Shown piece by piece: positions 17,204 to 24,865 of a stretch of 64,000 bases of DNA. This DNA comes from an uncultured Clostridia bacterium (lineage in GTDB: Bacteria; Bacillota; Clostridia; Christensenellales; Aristaeellaceae), in the NCBI GenBank assembly GCA_937907055.1, contig CALCTW010000132.1, forward strand, positions 19,558 to 83,557, in the 5' to 3' direction. The notes beneath the pieces were generated by a model, which saw only the letters and a list, made by a program, of their open reading frames with translations, was not told the DNA's origin and did no database searches. Numbering within the stretch: the first letter of the stretch is position 1; every line of letters starts with the position of its first letter. Both the position numbers and the translations under genes were made by a program.

Positions 17204-17232
17204 AGTATAGCATGAGAAAGAGCGAAACACAA
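17204..17232 (-). promoter_or_regulatory. Promoter of the ComEC-like gene
   Basis: On the - strand: TTGTGT (17232-17227), 17-base spacer, TATACT (17209-17204). Confidence 0.65.
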
Positions 17233-17298
17233 GAAACAGCGGAATGACACGGACGGAAGAAACAGAAGAAGGACAGAATGAGGACGGAGTGAGGAGCA

Positions 17299-19098
17299 AT
17301 GAAGGAGACGAGGATCGGGATCCGGCAGACGGTGGGCAGCCTGTATGATGTGGACGCGCGAAGGTATTTCAGAAGCGGAACGCCGACACCCTCGAACGGG
17401 ACGGTGGCGCTGAGCGGATACCATGCCTACCGGTGCCTGATGTGGTGCGATAAAGACGCGCTGCGGGAGCGGATCGGCAGCGACCGGGTGTACAGCGTGG
17501 CTGTGAGCATGACGAGCGAGGGAAACGCGAATGAGAGCGCGGCTCCCTGCGCGGTGAGGCTGTACAGGACTGACCTGAAGTATGACGAGGAGAAACAGGG
17601 ACTGAACAGCGCGGATACGACCCGATTTGACCGCGGCATGACGGCTGAAATGCCGGTGAACGCGCATATGCCGGAATGGGGCGAGACCGGGATGATCGGC
17701 CGCGGAGAAACGCTGACGGACAGCGTATTTATGACCGGCGCGCAGGCGCAGCGGCTGGCAGAGGCGCTGATGGACGGATGCGCGATCGGCACATTTGAGC
17801 TGCGGAGCGGCAGCGTGTATTCATCGAACGAAACGCCGTATCACGTGCGGTATCTGAAGGATATCAGCCTGACGATCCGCCATGAGCCGGAAAGCCATGT
17901 GCCGCCGGCGCCGGAATGGGTGCAGGCGGAGCGATCGACCGTGGCGGAAGGCGGAAAAGCGCGGCTGAGGATCGGCTATACGGGAGAACAGACGGGCACG
18001 CGCTGGGGGATCAGCCGGAAGGAAGCCCGGGACGCGGGCTGGCGGGATGAGGAGGAAATGCCCTGCACGGAAACGGTGGAGACTGAGGCCGGACGGGCCG
18101 GAGAGGAATGGCAGTGGCGCGTGCGGGCAATAAACGAGCACGGGGCAAGCGCGTATACCGTGATGCCGGGAACGGTGCGGGTGCTGCAAAAGCCGGAAAG
18201 ACCGCGCGTGACCGCGGCGGTGCGATGCTGCGCGGCAGAACTGACGATGGAAATGGAGAAGGACGGCGGAAACGAAAGCCGGACGGTGCTGCTGAACGGG
18301 GAACCCTTTGTGAGCGTGGGCGCGGATGAAACAAAAGTGAAAAAGGAGATACTGATCAGAGAGGGAGAAAACGACCTCTCTTTTGTTTTGAGGGACGCGC
18401 GGGGCGGAGAGAGCGGGGAGACCGTGATCACCCTGACCGGCGTGAACCATGATCTGCCCGGAGAGGGACTGTGCTGGAAGGGCGTTCCGAGCGGACAGAT
18501 GGGGCTGACACTGAAAAGCACGGAGGGCTGGCCGCGCGCCGGGACAGATGAGGAGACGGACGAAGGAAAAACGCGTGAGATCAGGGCGGTGCTGTATGGC
18601 AGGGGCGCTGTGGGCCGATCGGTACGAAGGCTGTATTGCGGCCGGGGGATACTGAGCCTTGGGTCGGACCCTGAACACGGCTGCGAGGCGGTGCTGAAGG
18701 AGATGCAGATCTACCGGGCGGATGACAGCCGCGGCGGGACGGAGATCCGCCTGTGCTTTGAGGCGGAGGCCTGCGACAGGATGCTGAATGAGGCGGAGAT
18801 CACGGCAGAAGGGTTTCCCATGCGGGTGGTGAACGGCGGGGACATGGCCTGCAGACCGCTGATCCGGCTGTAGGCGAAGGGCGATGTGACACTGACCTGC
18901 GGTGAGCGGCGATTGACCGTGTATGGATGCGGCGGCGAAGTGACCGTGGACAGCGGCAGCATGACGGCGCAGGGCGCGGAGGGAGAGCTGCTGATGACGG
19001 ACGGGGAATTTCCGGTGCTGGAGAGGGGCGAAAATGTGCTGACCTGCACGGGGGATGCCCGGATGCCGCGTGTGATGAGAAGAGAAAGGTATGTGTGA
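17299..19098 (+). pseudogene. Phage tail protein: fibre-like region plus distal-tail (Dit) C-terminus, interrupted by TAG
   Basis: From ATG 17299 (GAGGAG site) the frame runs 524 codons to TAG at 18871-18873. It continues in the same frame with no other stop to TGA at 19096-19098. Residues ~1-195 are a beta-rich domain and ~200-300 resemble a fibronectin-III module (EEWQWRVRAINEHGASAYTV). From ~395 the sequence resembles the receptor-facing part of siphovirus Dit proteins. The TAG falls inside the Dit C-terminal domain, between ACRPLIRL and AKGDVTLTCGERRLTV. The conserved continuation (FPVLERGENVLTCTG) is on the far side. If TAG is decoded, the product is 599 residues. Either a decayed gene or an amber-readthrough phage gene. 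Confidence 0.6.
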
Positions 19099-19104
19099 GA
19101 GCGG

Positions 19105-20442
19105 ATGGAGATACGGGTGACGGAGAACGCCGGGAGCGCGGGCGGAACGGTGCTGCAGCCGGAGCGCGCGCTGGTGACAGAGGAGGCCAACGGGGATTAC
19201 CGGCTGGACCTGACGCTGCTGCCGGACCGGGAGCATGGACGGCACAGGCTGCTGCAATGCGGGAGGGTGCTTCGCGCGAGGGTGCCGGGGAAGAACCTGC
19301 CGCTGCGGCATATAGAAAAGACACGCGGGGAGGTGAGGGTGTACCGCGTGAAGGGCCGGAGCGTGCAGGTGAAGCGGGAGACGATGAGCGGCGCGGTGAC
19401 GGTGACCGAATGGCACGCGGTGCCGCTGTGGCGGGATCGTGAACAGACAGCGCGGCTGGGGATGCTGCTGCCGGGGGATGAGGTGACCGCGCAGTAGAAT
19501 GATGCAGGCGGCGATAACGGAAACACATGCCGGGTGCTGACAAGGACGGGGAGCCGCGGCTGGGCGGAGCGGCAGTATCTGACAGAAAAGGGCGTGACAG
19601 AGGGGGATGTGTATACCCTGTGCGATGAAGCGGCTAGGAGCGCGCAGGAGGCGTGCTTCAGGATCACACGGGTGGAAAAGGAGAGCGGCAGCGGCATCAG
19701 GGCGCGGGCAAGACATATCTACTATGATTGCGATGAAAGGGAGATCCCGCCCGTGGAATGGACGGAAACACCGCTGAGCGAGGCGCTGGCGTATCTGAGC
19801 GAGGCGAACGGGCAGATCACGCTGCTGACAGACCGGGACACGCGGGTAAGCGGATGCTATGAAGGCGCGTGCTCGGACATTGTGGCGCGGCTGTGCGGAG
19901 AACTGGACCTGCAACTGGTGCGGGAGGGCAGGAACGCGTACCTGCTGGAGGCCGGGAATACGGAAAGACGGTTTTCAGTGAACACGGAAGGCGGAAATGT
20001 GAGGTATCGGCTGCAGGAGGACGCGGAGAACGTGATCACGGCCTTCATTCCGTGGGTGGACGGCGCGGCGGGGGAAGCGGTGCTGAGCCCGGAGAGAGGA
20101 AAGATGAACGGCGAAAAAACGGTGTATGTGAAGAAAAAAAGCGAAGCGGAGGCACGGGCGGAGGCGGAAAGACGGCTGCGAAACGGCGCGGATGAGAGCA
20201 GGACGGCGGTGACCGTGATGTGCGAAGGTAATGAACTGGACGGGTGTTGCGTATTTGACCGGGTGCGGGTGACGGATAAAAAACTGGATACGGACGCGGA
20301 GGGCGCGGTGTGCGAACTGCAGTATGACGCGCTGAACGGGCGTGTGACAAAAGCGCGGCTGGGACGCGGAAGACCGGCGCTGAAGGAGGAACTGCTTGAA
20401 GAAAAGCAGGGCAGCTGGCAGCGGCTGAGCGGAAAAGGCTGA
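19105..20442 (+). pseudogene. Phage tail-associated (endopeptidase-type) protein, interrupted by TAG
   Basis: Starts at ATG 19105, six bases after the upstream stop. The first 130 codons end at TAG 19495-19497, and the same frame then runs on for 314 codons to TGA 20442. The halves fit together: PLWRDREQTARLGMLLPGDEVTAQ before the TAG, TCRVLTRTGSRGWAERQYLT after it, as in the N-terminal baseplate-hub fold of siphovirus tail-associated proteins. The second half has hub-like motifs (ALAYLSEANGQITLL, RFSVNTEGGNVRYRL) and ends in a charged tail. There is no clear catalytic site. In phages this protein forms the tail tip below Dit. As with its neighbour, the only interruption is TAG. Confidence 0.6.
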
Positions 20443-20507
20443 GACGGGAGACAGGCGGATGATGAGAAGAAAGGAACGCGGGACGGTAGTCCGGCGATGA
20501 AGGGAGC

Positions 20508-21368
20508 GTGAAGAGGACGGAAACGGAAAAGCGGATGCGGGCGGATGATCTGGCAAAGAAAGCGGAGCAGGCCCTCCGGGAGGGCTGGGGCTATATCTGG
20601 GGAAAGAGCGGACAGATCTGGACCAAAGAGGAGCAGGCGCGATCGAACCGCGTGCAGACGATGGCCTGGGGAAAGCAGTGGATCGGGAAACGGGTGTGCG
20701 ACTGCAGCGGATTGATCGTGTGGGCGCTGAAGGAGGAAGGGATCGATATCTATCACGGGAGCAACACCCAGTGGCAGAAGGAATGCGCGGAGAAAGGCGC
20801 GCTGAAAAACGGGATGCGGACAGACGGCAGGAGATTAAAACGCGGGACGGCGGTGTTTCTGAAGGATGACTATGACAGCCGGCATCATGTGGGGATCTAT
20901 GTGGGCGGCGGTCAGGTGATAGAGGCAAAAAGCACCCGGGACGGGGTGGTGATGAGCGGCGCGGAGCGCTGGGATGAATGGGGCGAGCTGCGGCAGGCGG
21001 ACTATGGAGAGGAAGGTGTGTGCATGAGCGAAAGGACGATGAAAAAGGGCTGCGGCGGAGAGGACGTGAAGAAGCTGCAGGAAAGGCTGAACGCGCTGGG
21101 CTATGACTGCGGCGCGGCGGACGGAAAATACGGCGCGAGGACGGAGCTGGCGGTGATCTATTTTCAGGAGAACGCCGGGATCCGGCAGGATGGGATCGCG
21201 GGGACGGAAACGATGGAAAAACTGAAGGCGGAAGAAGAAAAACGCGCGGAACGGACGCAGGCGGCAACGGAAGAGGCGGAAGCGCCGGCAGAACGCAGCC
21301 GCAGGGCGATGATCCGGGAGGCCGCTGCGCTGCTGAACGGCGTGCTGGAGGGATGGACGGATGAGTGA
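20508..21368 (+). CDS. Phage endolysin: NlpC/P60 peptidase with peptidoglycan-binding domain
   Basis: 286 residues from GTG 20508; the start is uncertain and an ATG nine codons on is also possible. Residues ~15-165 are an NlpC/P60 cysteine peptidase with the Cys in VCDCSGLIVWALK (about 62-74) and the His in HHVGIYVGGGQVIEA (about 124-138). Residues ~175-245 are a PG_binding_1 domain (CGGEDVKKLQERLNALGYD, then DGIAGTETMEKL). A charged helical tail follows. It would cut peptide cross-links in peptidoglycan to release phage, or locally at the tail tip. It overlaps the next gene by 8 bases, as expected in a lysis cassette. Confidence 0.9.
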   Translation: MKRTETEKRMRADDLAKKAEQALREGWGYIWGKSGQIWTKEEQARSNRVQTMAWGKQWIGKRVCDCSGLIVWALKEEGIDIYHGSNTQWQKECAEKGALKNGMRTDGRRLKRGTAVFLKDDYDSRHHVGIYVGGGQVIEAKSTRDGVVMSGAERWDEWGELRQADYGEEGVCMSERTMKKGCGGEDVKKLQERLNALGYDCGAADGKYGARTELAVIYFQENAGIRQDGIAGTETMEKLKAEEEKRAERTQAATEEAEAPAERSRRAMIREAAALLNGVLEGWTDE

Positions 21369-21531
21369 GATGACGGCAAGCGTTGTGGTGGCGGCACTGT
21401 CGCTTTTAGGGACACTGGCGGGCAGTTATTTCAGCAACCGCAAAAGCGGCGCGCTGATCACCTACCGGCTGGAGCAGCTGGAGAAAAAGGTGGACCGGCT
21501 GGAGCGCAAGGTGGAACAAAGGCAGGACTGA
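21361..21531 (+). CDS. XhlA/holin-accessory-like small protein
   Basis: 56 residues. One transmembrane segment (ASVVVAALSLLGTLAGSYFS) is followed by a short coiled coil (LITYRLEQLEKKVDRLERKV). This is the layout of haemolysin-XhlA-type proteins that accompany holins in lysis cassettes of Gram-positive phages. Its ATG overlaps the endolysin stop, and the holin follows 11 bases after its own stop, so the three are translationally linked. Confidence 0.75.
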   Translation: MSEMTASVVVAALSLLGTLAGSYFSNRKSGALITYRLEQLEKKVDRLERKVEQRQD

Positions 21532-21542
21532 GGAGGAAATGA

Positions 21543-21788
21543 ATGATGAAGATGAATGAGAAACAGAAGGATATTTTGCTGCGCGCGGTCAAGACCTTCG
21601 CGGAAACGGTGATCGGTTATGTGATCGCGGAGCTGAGCGGCGCGGATCTTTTCGGCGGGGATGTGAACGCGCATTTTATCCGCGCGCTGGTCCTTTCGGC
21701 GCTGGCAGCCGGGGTGAGCGCGGTGTGGAACGGCGTGGCCGCGCCGCTGCTGAAAACAGACAGACGGAAGGAGGAGGAGACAGAATGA
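21543..21788 (+). CDS. Phage holin
   Basis: 81 residues with a strong GAGGAGG site. Two hydrophobic segments (about residues 16-32 and 46-66) are joined by a loop holding SGADLFGGDVNAHF, and the C-terminus is charged (KTDRRKEEETE). Size and topology match class II holins of Gram-positive phages, which form membrane lesions for endolysin export. It lies between the XhlA-like gene and a small charged ORF. Confidence 0.8.
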   Translation: MMKMNEKQKDILLRAVKTFAETVIGYVIAELSGADLFGGDVNAHFIRALVLSALAAGVSAVWNGVAAPLLKTDRRKEEETE

Positions 21789-21964
21789 AGGAAGACTGGT
21801 ATAACAAAGAAGGATACTTTGACCCGACCTGCGGAGCAGCAATGGAAAGAGCGGAACGGGAAAGAAGAAGGAAAGCCGCGGAGGAAAGGCTGATCCGCGT
21901 CCCCGCGCGCGGGCGGAAACTTGACAAAAAAAGGGGCGGAGCGTATACTGGACGCAGGCTGTGA
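21785..21964 (+). CDS. Small charged protein at the end of the phage module
   Basis: 59 residues. The ATG overlaps the holin stop (ATGA), implying translational coupling. It begins MKEDWYNKEGYFDPTCGAAM and becomes very rich in Arg, Lys and Glu. I do not recognise it. Its 3' end contains the promoter of the leader RNA at 21957, so part of its sequence is constrained by that. Confidence 0.55.
   Translation: MKEDWYNKEGYFDPTCGAAMERAERERRRKAAEERLIRVPARGRKLDKKRGGAYTGRRL
21921..21949 (+). promoter_or_regulatory. Promoter of the structured leader and CNNM gene
   Basis: TTGACA (21921-21926), 17-base spacer, TATACT (21944-21949). It lies inside the coding sequence of the last phage-module ORF. The expected start point (about 21956) coincides with the first helix of the leader. 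Confidence 0.85.
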
Positions 21965-22105
21965 GGCATACCGCGCAGCCATGGAACCGGAAGGAGCGTG
22001 ATCCCTCGGATGGAGGGCGGTGAAGGTCGAAGTCCCCTGATGAGGCATTCTCCGAATTGAAAAATCATAAGCATATCCGGGCAGAATATCCCGGATGTGC
22101 TTTTT
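21957..22105 (+). ncRNA. Structured 5' leader or small RNA ending in a terminator (candidate riboswitch)
   Basis: From the predicted start, the RNA can fold as GGCTGTG (21957-21963) with CGCAGCC (21974-21980). Next, ACCG (21986-21989) pairs with CGGT (22018-22021), enclosing CCCTC (22003-22007) with GAGGG (22013-22017). The terminator comes at 22071-22105. TGAGGCAT occurs twice (from 21962 and 22041). Promoter, folded element, terminator, then a gene 103 bases on is the arrangement of an attenuating riboswitch, and the gene encodes a probable divalent-cation transporter. I cannot match it to the M-box, yybP-ykoY, NiCo or other riboswitch consensus sequences I know. Confidence 0.5.
22071..22105 (+). 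terminator. Terminator upstream of the CNNM gene
   Basis: GCATATCCGGG (22071-22081) pairs with CCCGGATGTGC (22090-22100), with one G-T pair, followed by TTTTT. Confidence 0.9.
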
Positions 22106-22208
22106 GTATTGAAATGAACCGAGACGCGCGGGAGAGGATCCGGCGCGGGACAGAGCGACCCCGGAAAAACAGGCCGTACCGGGACGGCGGGAGTATAGGA
22201 ATAAGAAA

Positions 22209-23459
22209 ATGAACGAAATGATGATCGGTCAAATCATATTGATCGCGGTGCTGCTGATGGGATCCGCTTTCTTTTCGGCAACGGAGACGGCGTTTTCCTC
22301 GCTGAACCACGCGCGGCTGCGCGCGCTGGCAGAGCAGGGCAGCAAGCGTGCCGCGAAGACCCTGAAGCTGGCGGACCGGTATGACGAGCTGCTGAGTACG
22401 ATCCTGATCGGCAACAACGTGGTGAACATCGCGATGAGCTCCATCAGTACGCTGCTGTTTGTGAAGCTGCTGGCGGACATGGGCGCGACGGTGAGCACCA
22501 TCGTGCTGACGGTGATCGTGCTGATCTTTGGTGAGATCACGCCCAAGAGCCTGGCCAAGGAAGCGCCGGAGCGCTTCGCGATGCGCGTGACGCCGCTGGT
22601 GAATGCCCTGTGCCTGCTGCTGAAGCCGGTGAACCTGCTGTTCGGCCTGTGGAAAAAGCTGCTGAAAAAGATCATTCCCGTAAAGGAGGATCGCCGGCTG
22701 ACGCAGGATGAGCTGATCACGCTGGTGGAGGAAGCCGAGGAAGGCGGCAGCATGGACAAGGAAGACAGCGAGCTGGTGCGCAGTGCGATCGAATTCGGCG
22801 ACCTGAGCGTGGAGGATATCCTGACCCCGCGTGTAAGGATAGAGGGCATTGAAGCCGACGCGGATACGAAGGAAGCGCAGGAGCTGTTCCTGCAGACGGG
22901 CTATTCCAGACTGCCGGTGTATGAAGGATCCCTGGACGCGATCATCGGTGTGCTGCACCAGAAGGACCTGTACAAGGCGATGAGCGAGCGGAAACGGGTG
23001 GCCTTGCGCGAGATCATGAAGACCCCTGTGTATGTGCCGCAGAGCAGCGCGATCGATGACCTGCTGCGGCTGATGCAGAAGAAAAAGTGCCAGCTGGCGG
23101 TGGTGACCGATGAATACGGCGGTACGATGGGCATCGTGACGATGGAGGACATTCTGGAGGAGCTGGTAGGCGAGATCTGGGATGAGCATGATGAGATCGA
23201 AGAGAGCTTCCGCGAGACGGGCGAAAATGAGTGGACGATCCGCGGAGACGCGGATGTGCAGGACTGGTGTGAGCGCTTTGGCTTGACCATCGAGACCGAC
23301 GCGGTGACCGTGGGCGGCTATGTGATGGAACGGCAGGAAAAGGTGCCTGAGCCCGGCGAATGCTTTGAGCAGGACGGCTATACCGTGACGGTGACGGAAG
23401 CGGACGGGCGGCATGTGCTGAGCGTGCGGATGCAGCGCGCGGAAAAGAAAACGGAATAA
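22209..23459 (+). CDS. CNNM/CorC-HlyC family transporter with CBS domains
   Basis: 416 residues, full length for the family. The N-terminal CNNM domain (~1-185) has four hydrophobic segments and the characteristic GSAFFSATETAFSSLNHARL and GEITPKSLAKEAPERF. A CBS pair follows (~200-330; PRVRIEGIEADADTKEA, YSRLPVYEG, DEYGGTMGIVTMEDILEELV). The CorC_HlyC domain is at the end. Relatives move Mg2+ (export), Co2+ or other divalent ions, with the CBS pair binding ATP or Mg. It is transcribed from the promoter at 21921 through a conditional-looking terminator, so its level may depend on the leader RNA. Confidence 0.9.
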   Translation: MNEMMIGQIILIAVLLMGSAFFSATETAFSSLNHARLRALAEQGSKRAAKTLKLADRYDELLSTILIGNNVVNIAMSSISTLLFVKLLADMGATVSTIVLTVIVLIFGEITPKSLAKEAPERFAMRVTPLVNALCLLLKPVNLLFGLWKKLLKKIIPVKEDRRLTQDELITLVEEAEEGGSMDKEDSELVRSAIEFGDLSVEDILTPRVRIEGIEADADTKEAQELFLQTGYSRLPVYEGSLDAIIGVLHQKDLYKAMSERKRVALREIMKTPVYVPQSSAIDDLLRLMQKKKCQLAVVTDEYGGTMGIVTMEDILEELVGEIWDEHDEIEESFRETGENEWTIRGDADVQDWCERFGLTIETDAVTVGGYVMERQEKVPEPGECFEQDGYTVTVTEADGRHVLSVRMQRAEKKTE

Positions 23460-23474
23460 GAAAGAAAAACGGCA

Positions 23475-23504
23475 GAAGGTATCGGAGCGATCCGGTGCCT
23501 TTTT
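23475..23504 (+). terminator. Terminator of the CNNM gene
   Basis: AAGGTATCGGA (23475-23485) pairs along 11 positions, including two G-T pairs, with TCCGGTGCCTT (23490-23500), followed by T residues. Confidence 0.85.
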
Positions 23505-23999
23505 TGATGGGAAAAATGACGGATGCAGGATAAGATGCAGATAAAACGCGAAAACGGCTGTCAAGTAACAAAAGTATTAAATTGAATGAAGAGAAAGGAA
23601 GAGGGCAGTTATCCACAGGTTTTCCACAGGAAAAAACGGATGAAAAGGCGGAAAAAAGAGACGCGTATACAGGACCGAAAAACAGAAAAACGGATATGCG
23701 GCGAAAATAAGGGGGTTTTCGGGGCAAAAATGAATAAGGGCGGATGAATATACACAGAAAACAGAAAGAAGGGGACTTATCAACATTATCCACAGACTTT
23801 TCCACAGAAAAGAGGCGAAAAAGCCTTGAAAAACATGGATTTACCAGAAAAAGGAGTGGAAAAACGAAAGTTATCCACAGGGCGTCAGGCGGCGGGGCCG
23901 GACGGGAAGCGGCGGAAAAAGAAATTTGATAGTCTTAACAAACCTGTAACAAAGCATGAAGGAAATGACGCAAAAACGGGAAAGGGAGAAAAACAAAAA
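23505..23999. other. Gene-free region with a cluster of DnaA boxes (candidate oriC or DnaA-titration site)
   Basis: Perfect TTATCCACA boxes lie at 23609-23617, 23786-23794 and 23871-23879. Near matches are TTTTCCACA (23620-23628, 23798-23806) and TTATCAACA (23777-23785). All are on the + strand, in runs with 9-12 base spacing. AT-rich stretches lie next to the boxes (about 23563-23590 and 23920-23960). The small lysine-rich open frames across the region have no coding signs. A further box on the - strand (24007-24015) is inside a terminator hairpin. Confidence 0.55.
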
Positions 24000-24022
24000 A
24001 GGCCCCTGTGGATAACCACGGG
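23993..24022 (-). terminator. Terminator of the opp-type operon
   Basis: On the - strand, CCCGTGG, loop TTAT, then CCAC-A-GGG (one bulge), GGCC and TTTTTT. It lies 30 bases downstream of the last permease gene. Confidence 0.65.
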
Positions 24023-24052
24023 AGCCGGACGGATGGGGAAAAGGGAAAAGGA

Positions 24053-24865
24053 TCATTCGGGGGCGGTATCGGAACGGGCTTCGAAAGCGCAGGAGATGAG
24101 GAACAGGCTGAAGGAGACCAGCGCGATGCAAAGACCCGGGGAAAGCAGATAATGATAGGCGCCCATGAGGAACGCGCCGCGATTGTAGGCGAAATTGACG
24201 ATGGTGCCCCAGGAGGGGTTATAGAGATCACCGAGGCCGAGGAAGGCCAGGGTGGATTCCATCATCATGATGGCGGAAATGCTGCTGAGAAAGCGCGGAA
24301 TGAGGACGGAGAGCAGATTGGGCAGCATGTGGCGCCAAAGATTGTGAAACGGAGAATAGCCGAGCAGGACGCCCTGACGGATGAAGGGGCGGACCTGCAG
24401 ATGGAGAAGCTGCGCGCGGACGACCTTGGCGGTCGCGGGCCAGGAAAGCAGGGTGATGATGAGGATGACCATCTGCCGGGAACGGCCGAGGAAGGCAGCC
24501 AAAACGAGGACAAGGATCAGTTTGGGCAGCATGACGAAAACATTGATGACGGCATTGACCGCGCCGCGGACAGCAGCGTTCCTGACGGCGGACAAAGCGC
24601 CGATCAGACTGCCCAGCAGCAGGGACAGCACGGCGGAAACAAGGCTGATGGTGATGGTGTGTCCGGCGGCGTAGACAAGCTCGGTGAAGATGTCATAGCC
24701 CATATCATTGGTGCCGAGCAGATGCTTCGCGGACAGGGGGAGCCAGGGGGTATCCATCTGCTTGAGCCCGTAGGAGGTGAAAAGTGACGGGAAGAAGGCG
24801 AAGAGCAGAAAGATCAGCAGAATGCTGACACCGGGAATGAGGAGGAGGAACTTTTTACGCGTCAT
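24053..24865 (-). CDS. Peptide/nickel-type ABC transporter permease (OppC/DppC-like)
   Basis: 270 residues from the ATG at 24865 (GAGGAGGG site); a longer frame exists upstream but overlaps the previous gene. One N-terminal helix (FLLLIPGVSILLIFLLFAFF) precedes a short periplasmic stretch containing HLLGTNDMGYDIFTELVYA, the usual OppC signature. About five more helices follow, with the EAA-like ATPase-contact loop around RFLSSISAI. It pairs with the OppB-like protein to form the membrane channel. Its start overlaps the oppB-like stop by 11 bases. It is the last gene of the operon. Confidence 0.88.
   Translation of the reverse strand: MTRKKFLLLIPGVSILLIFLLFAFFPSLFTSYGLKQMDTPWLPLSAKHLLGTNDMGYDIFTELVYAAGHTITISLVSAVLSLLLGSLIGALSAVRNAAVRGAVNAVINVFVMLPKLILVLVLAAFLGRSRQMVILIITLLSWPATAKVVRAQLLHLQVRPFIRQGVLLGYSPFHNLWRHMLPNLLSVLIPRFLSSISAIMMMESTLAFLGLGDLYNPSWGTIVNFAYNRGAFLMGAYHYLLSPGLCIALVSFSLFLISCAFEARSDTAPE

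Noticed and set aside
22030..22056. CTGATGAG followed by CGAA in the leader RNA, recalling a hammerhead ribozyme core
   Set aside because: The stems needed around the core (stem II, and stem III with a cleavage site) do not form with the flanking bases in any strand order I tried.
24007..24015. A seventh DnaA box (TTATCCACA on the - strand)
   Set aside because: It forms part of the stem and loop of the opp operon terminator, so it is not counted as independent evidence for an origin.
23744..24152. Overlapping lysine-rich open frames in the DnaA-box region
   Set aside because: No ribosome binding sites, low-complexity basic translations, and they overlap the opp terminator and the opposite-strand permease gene.
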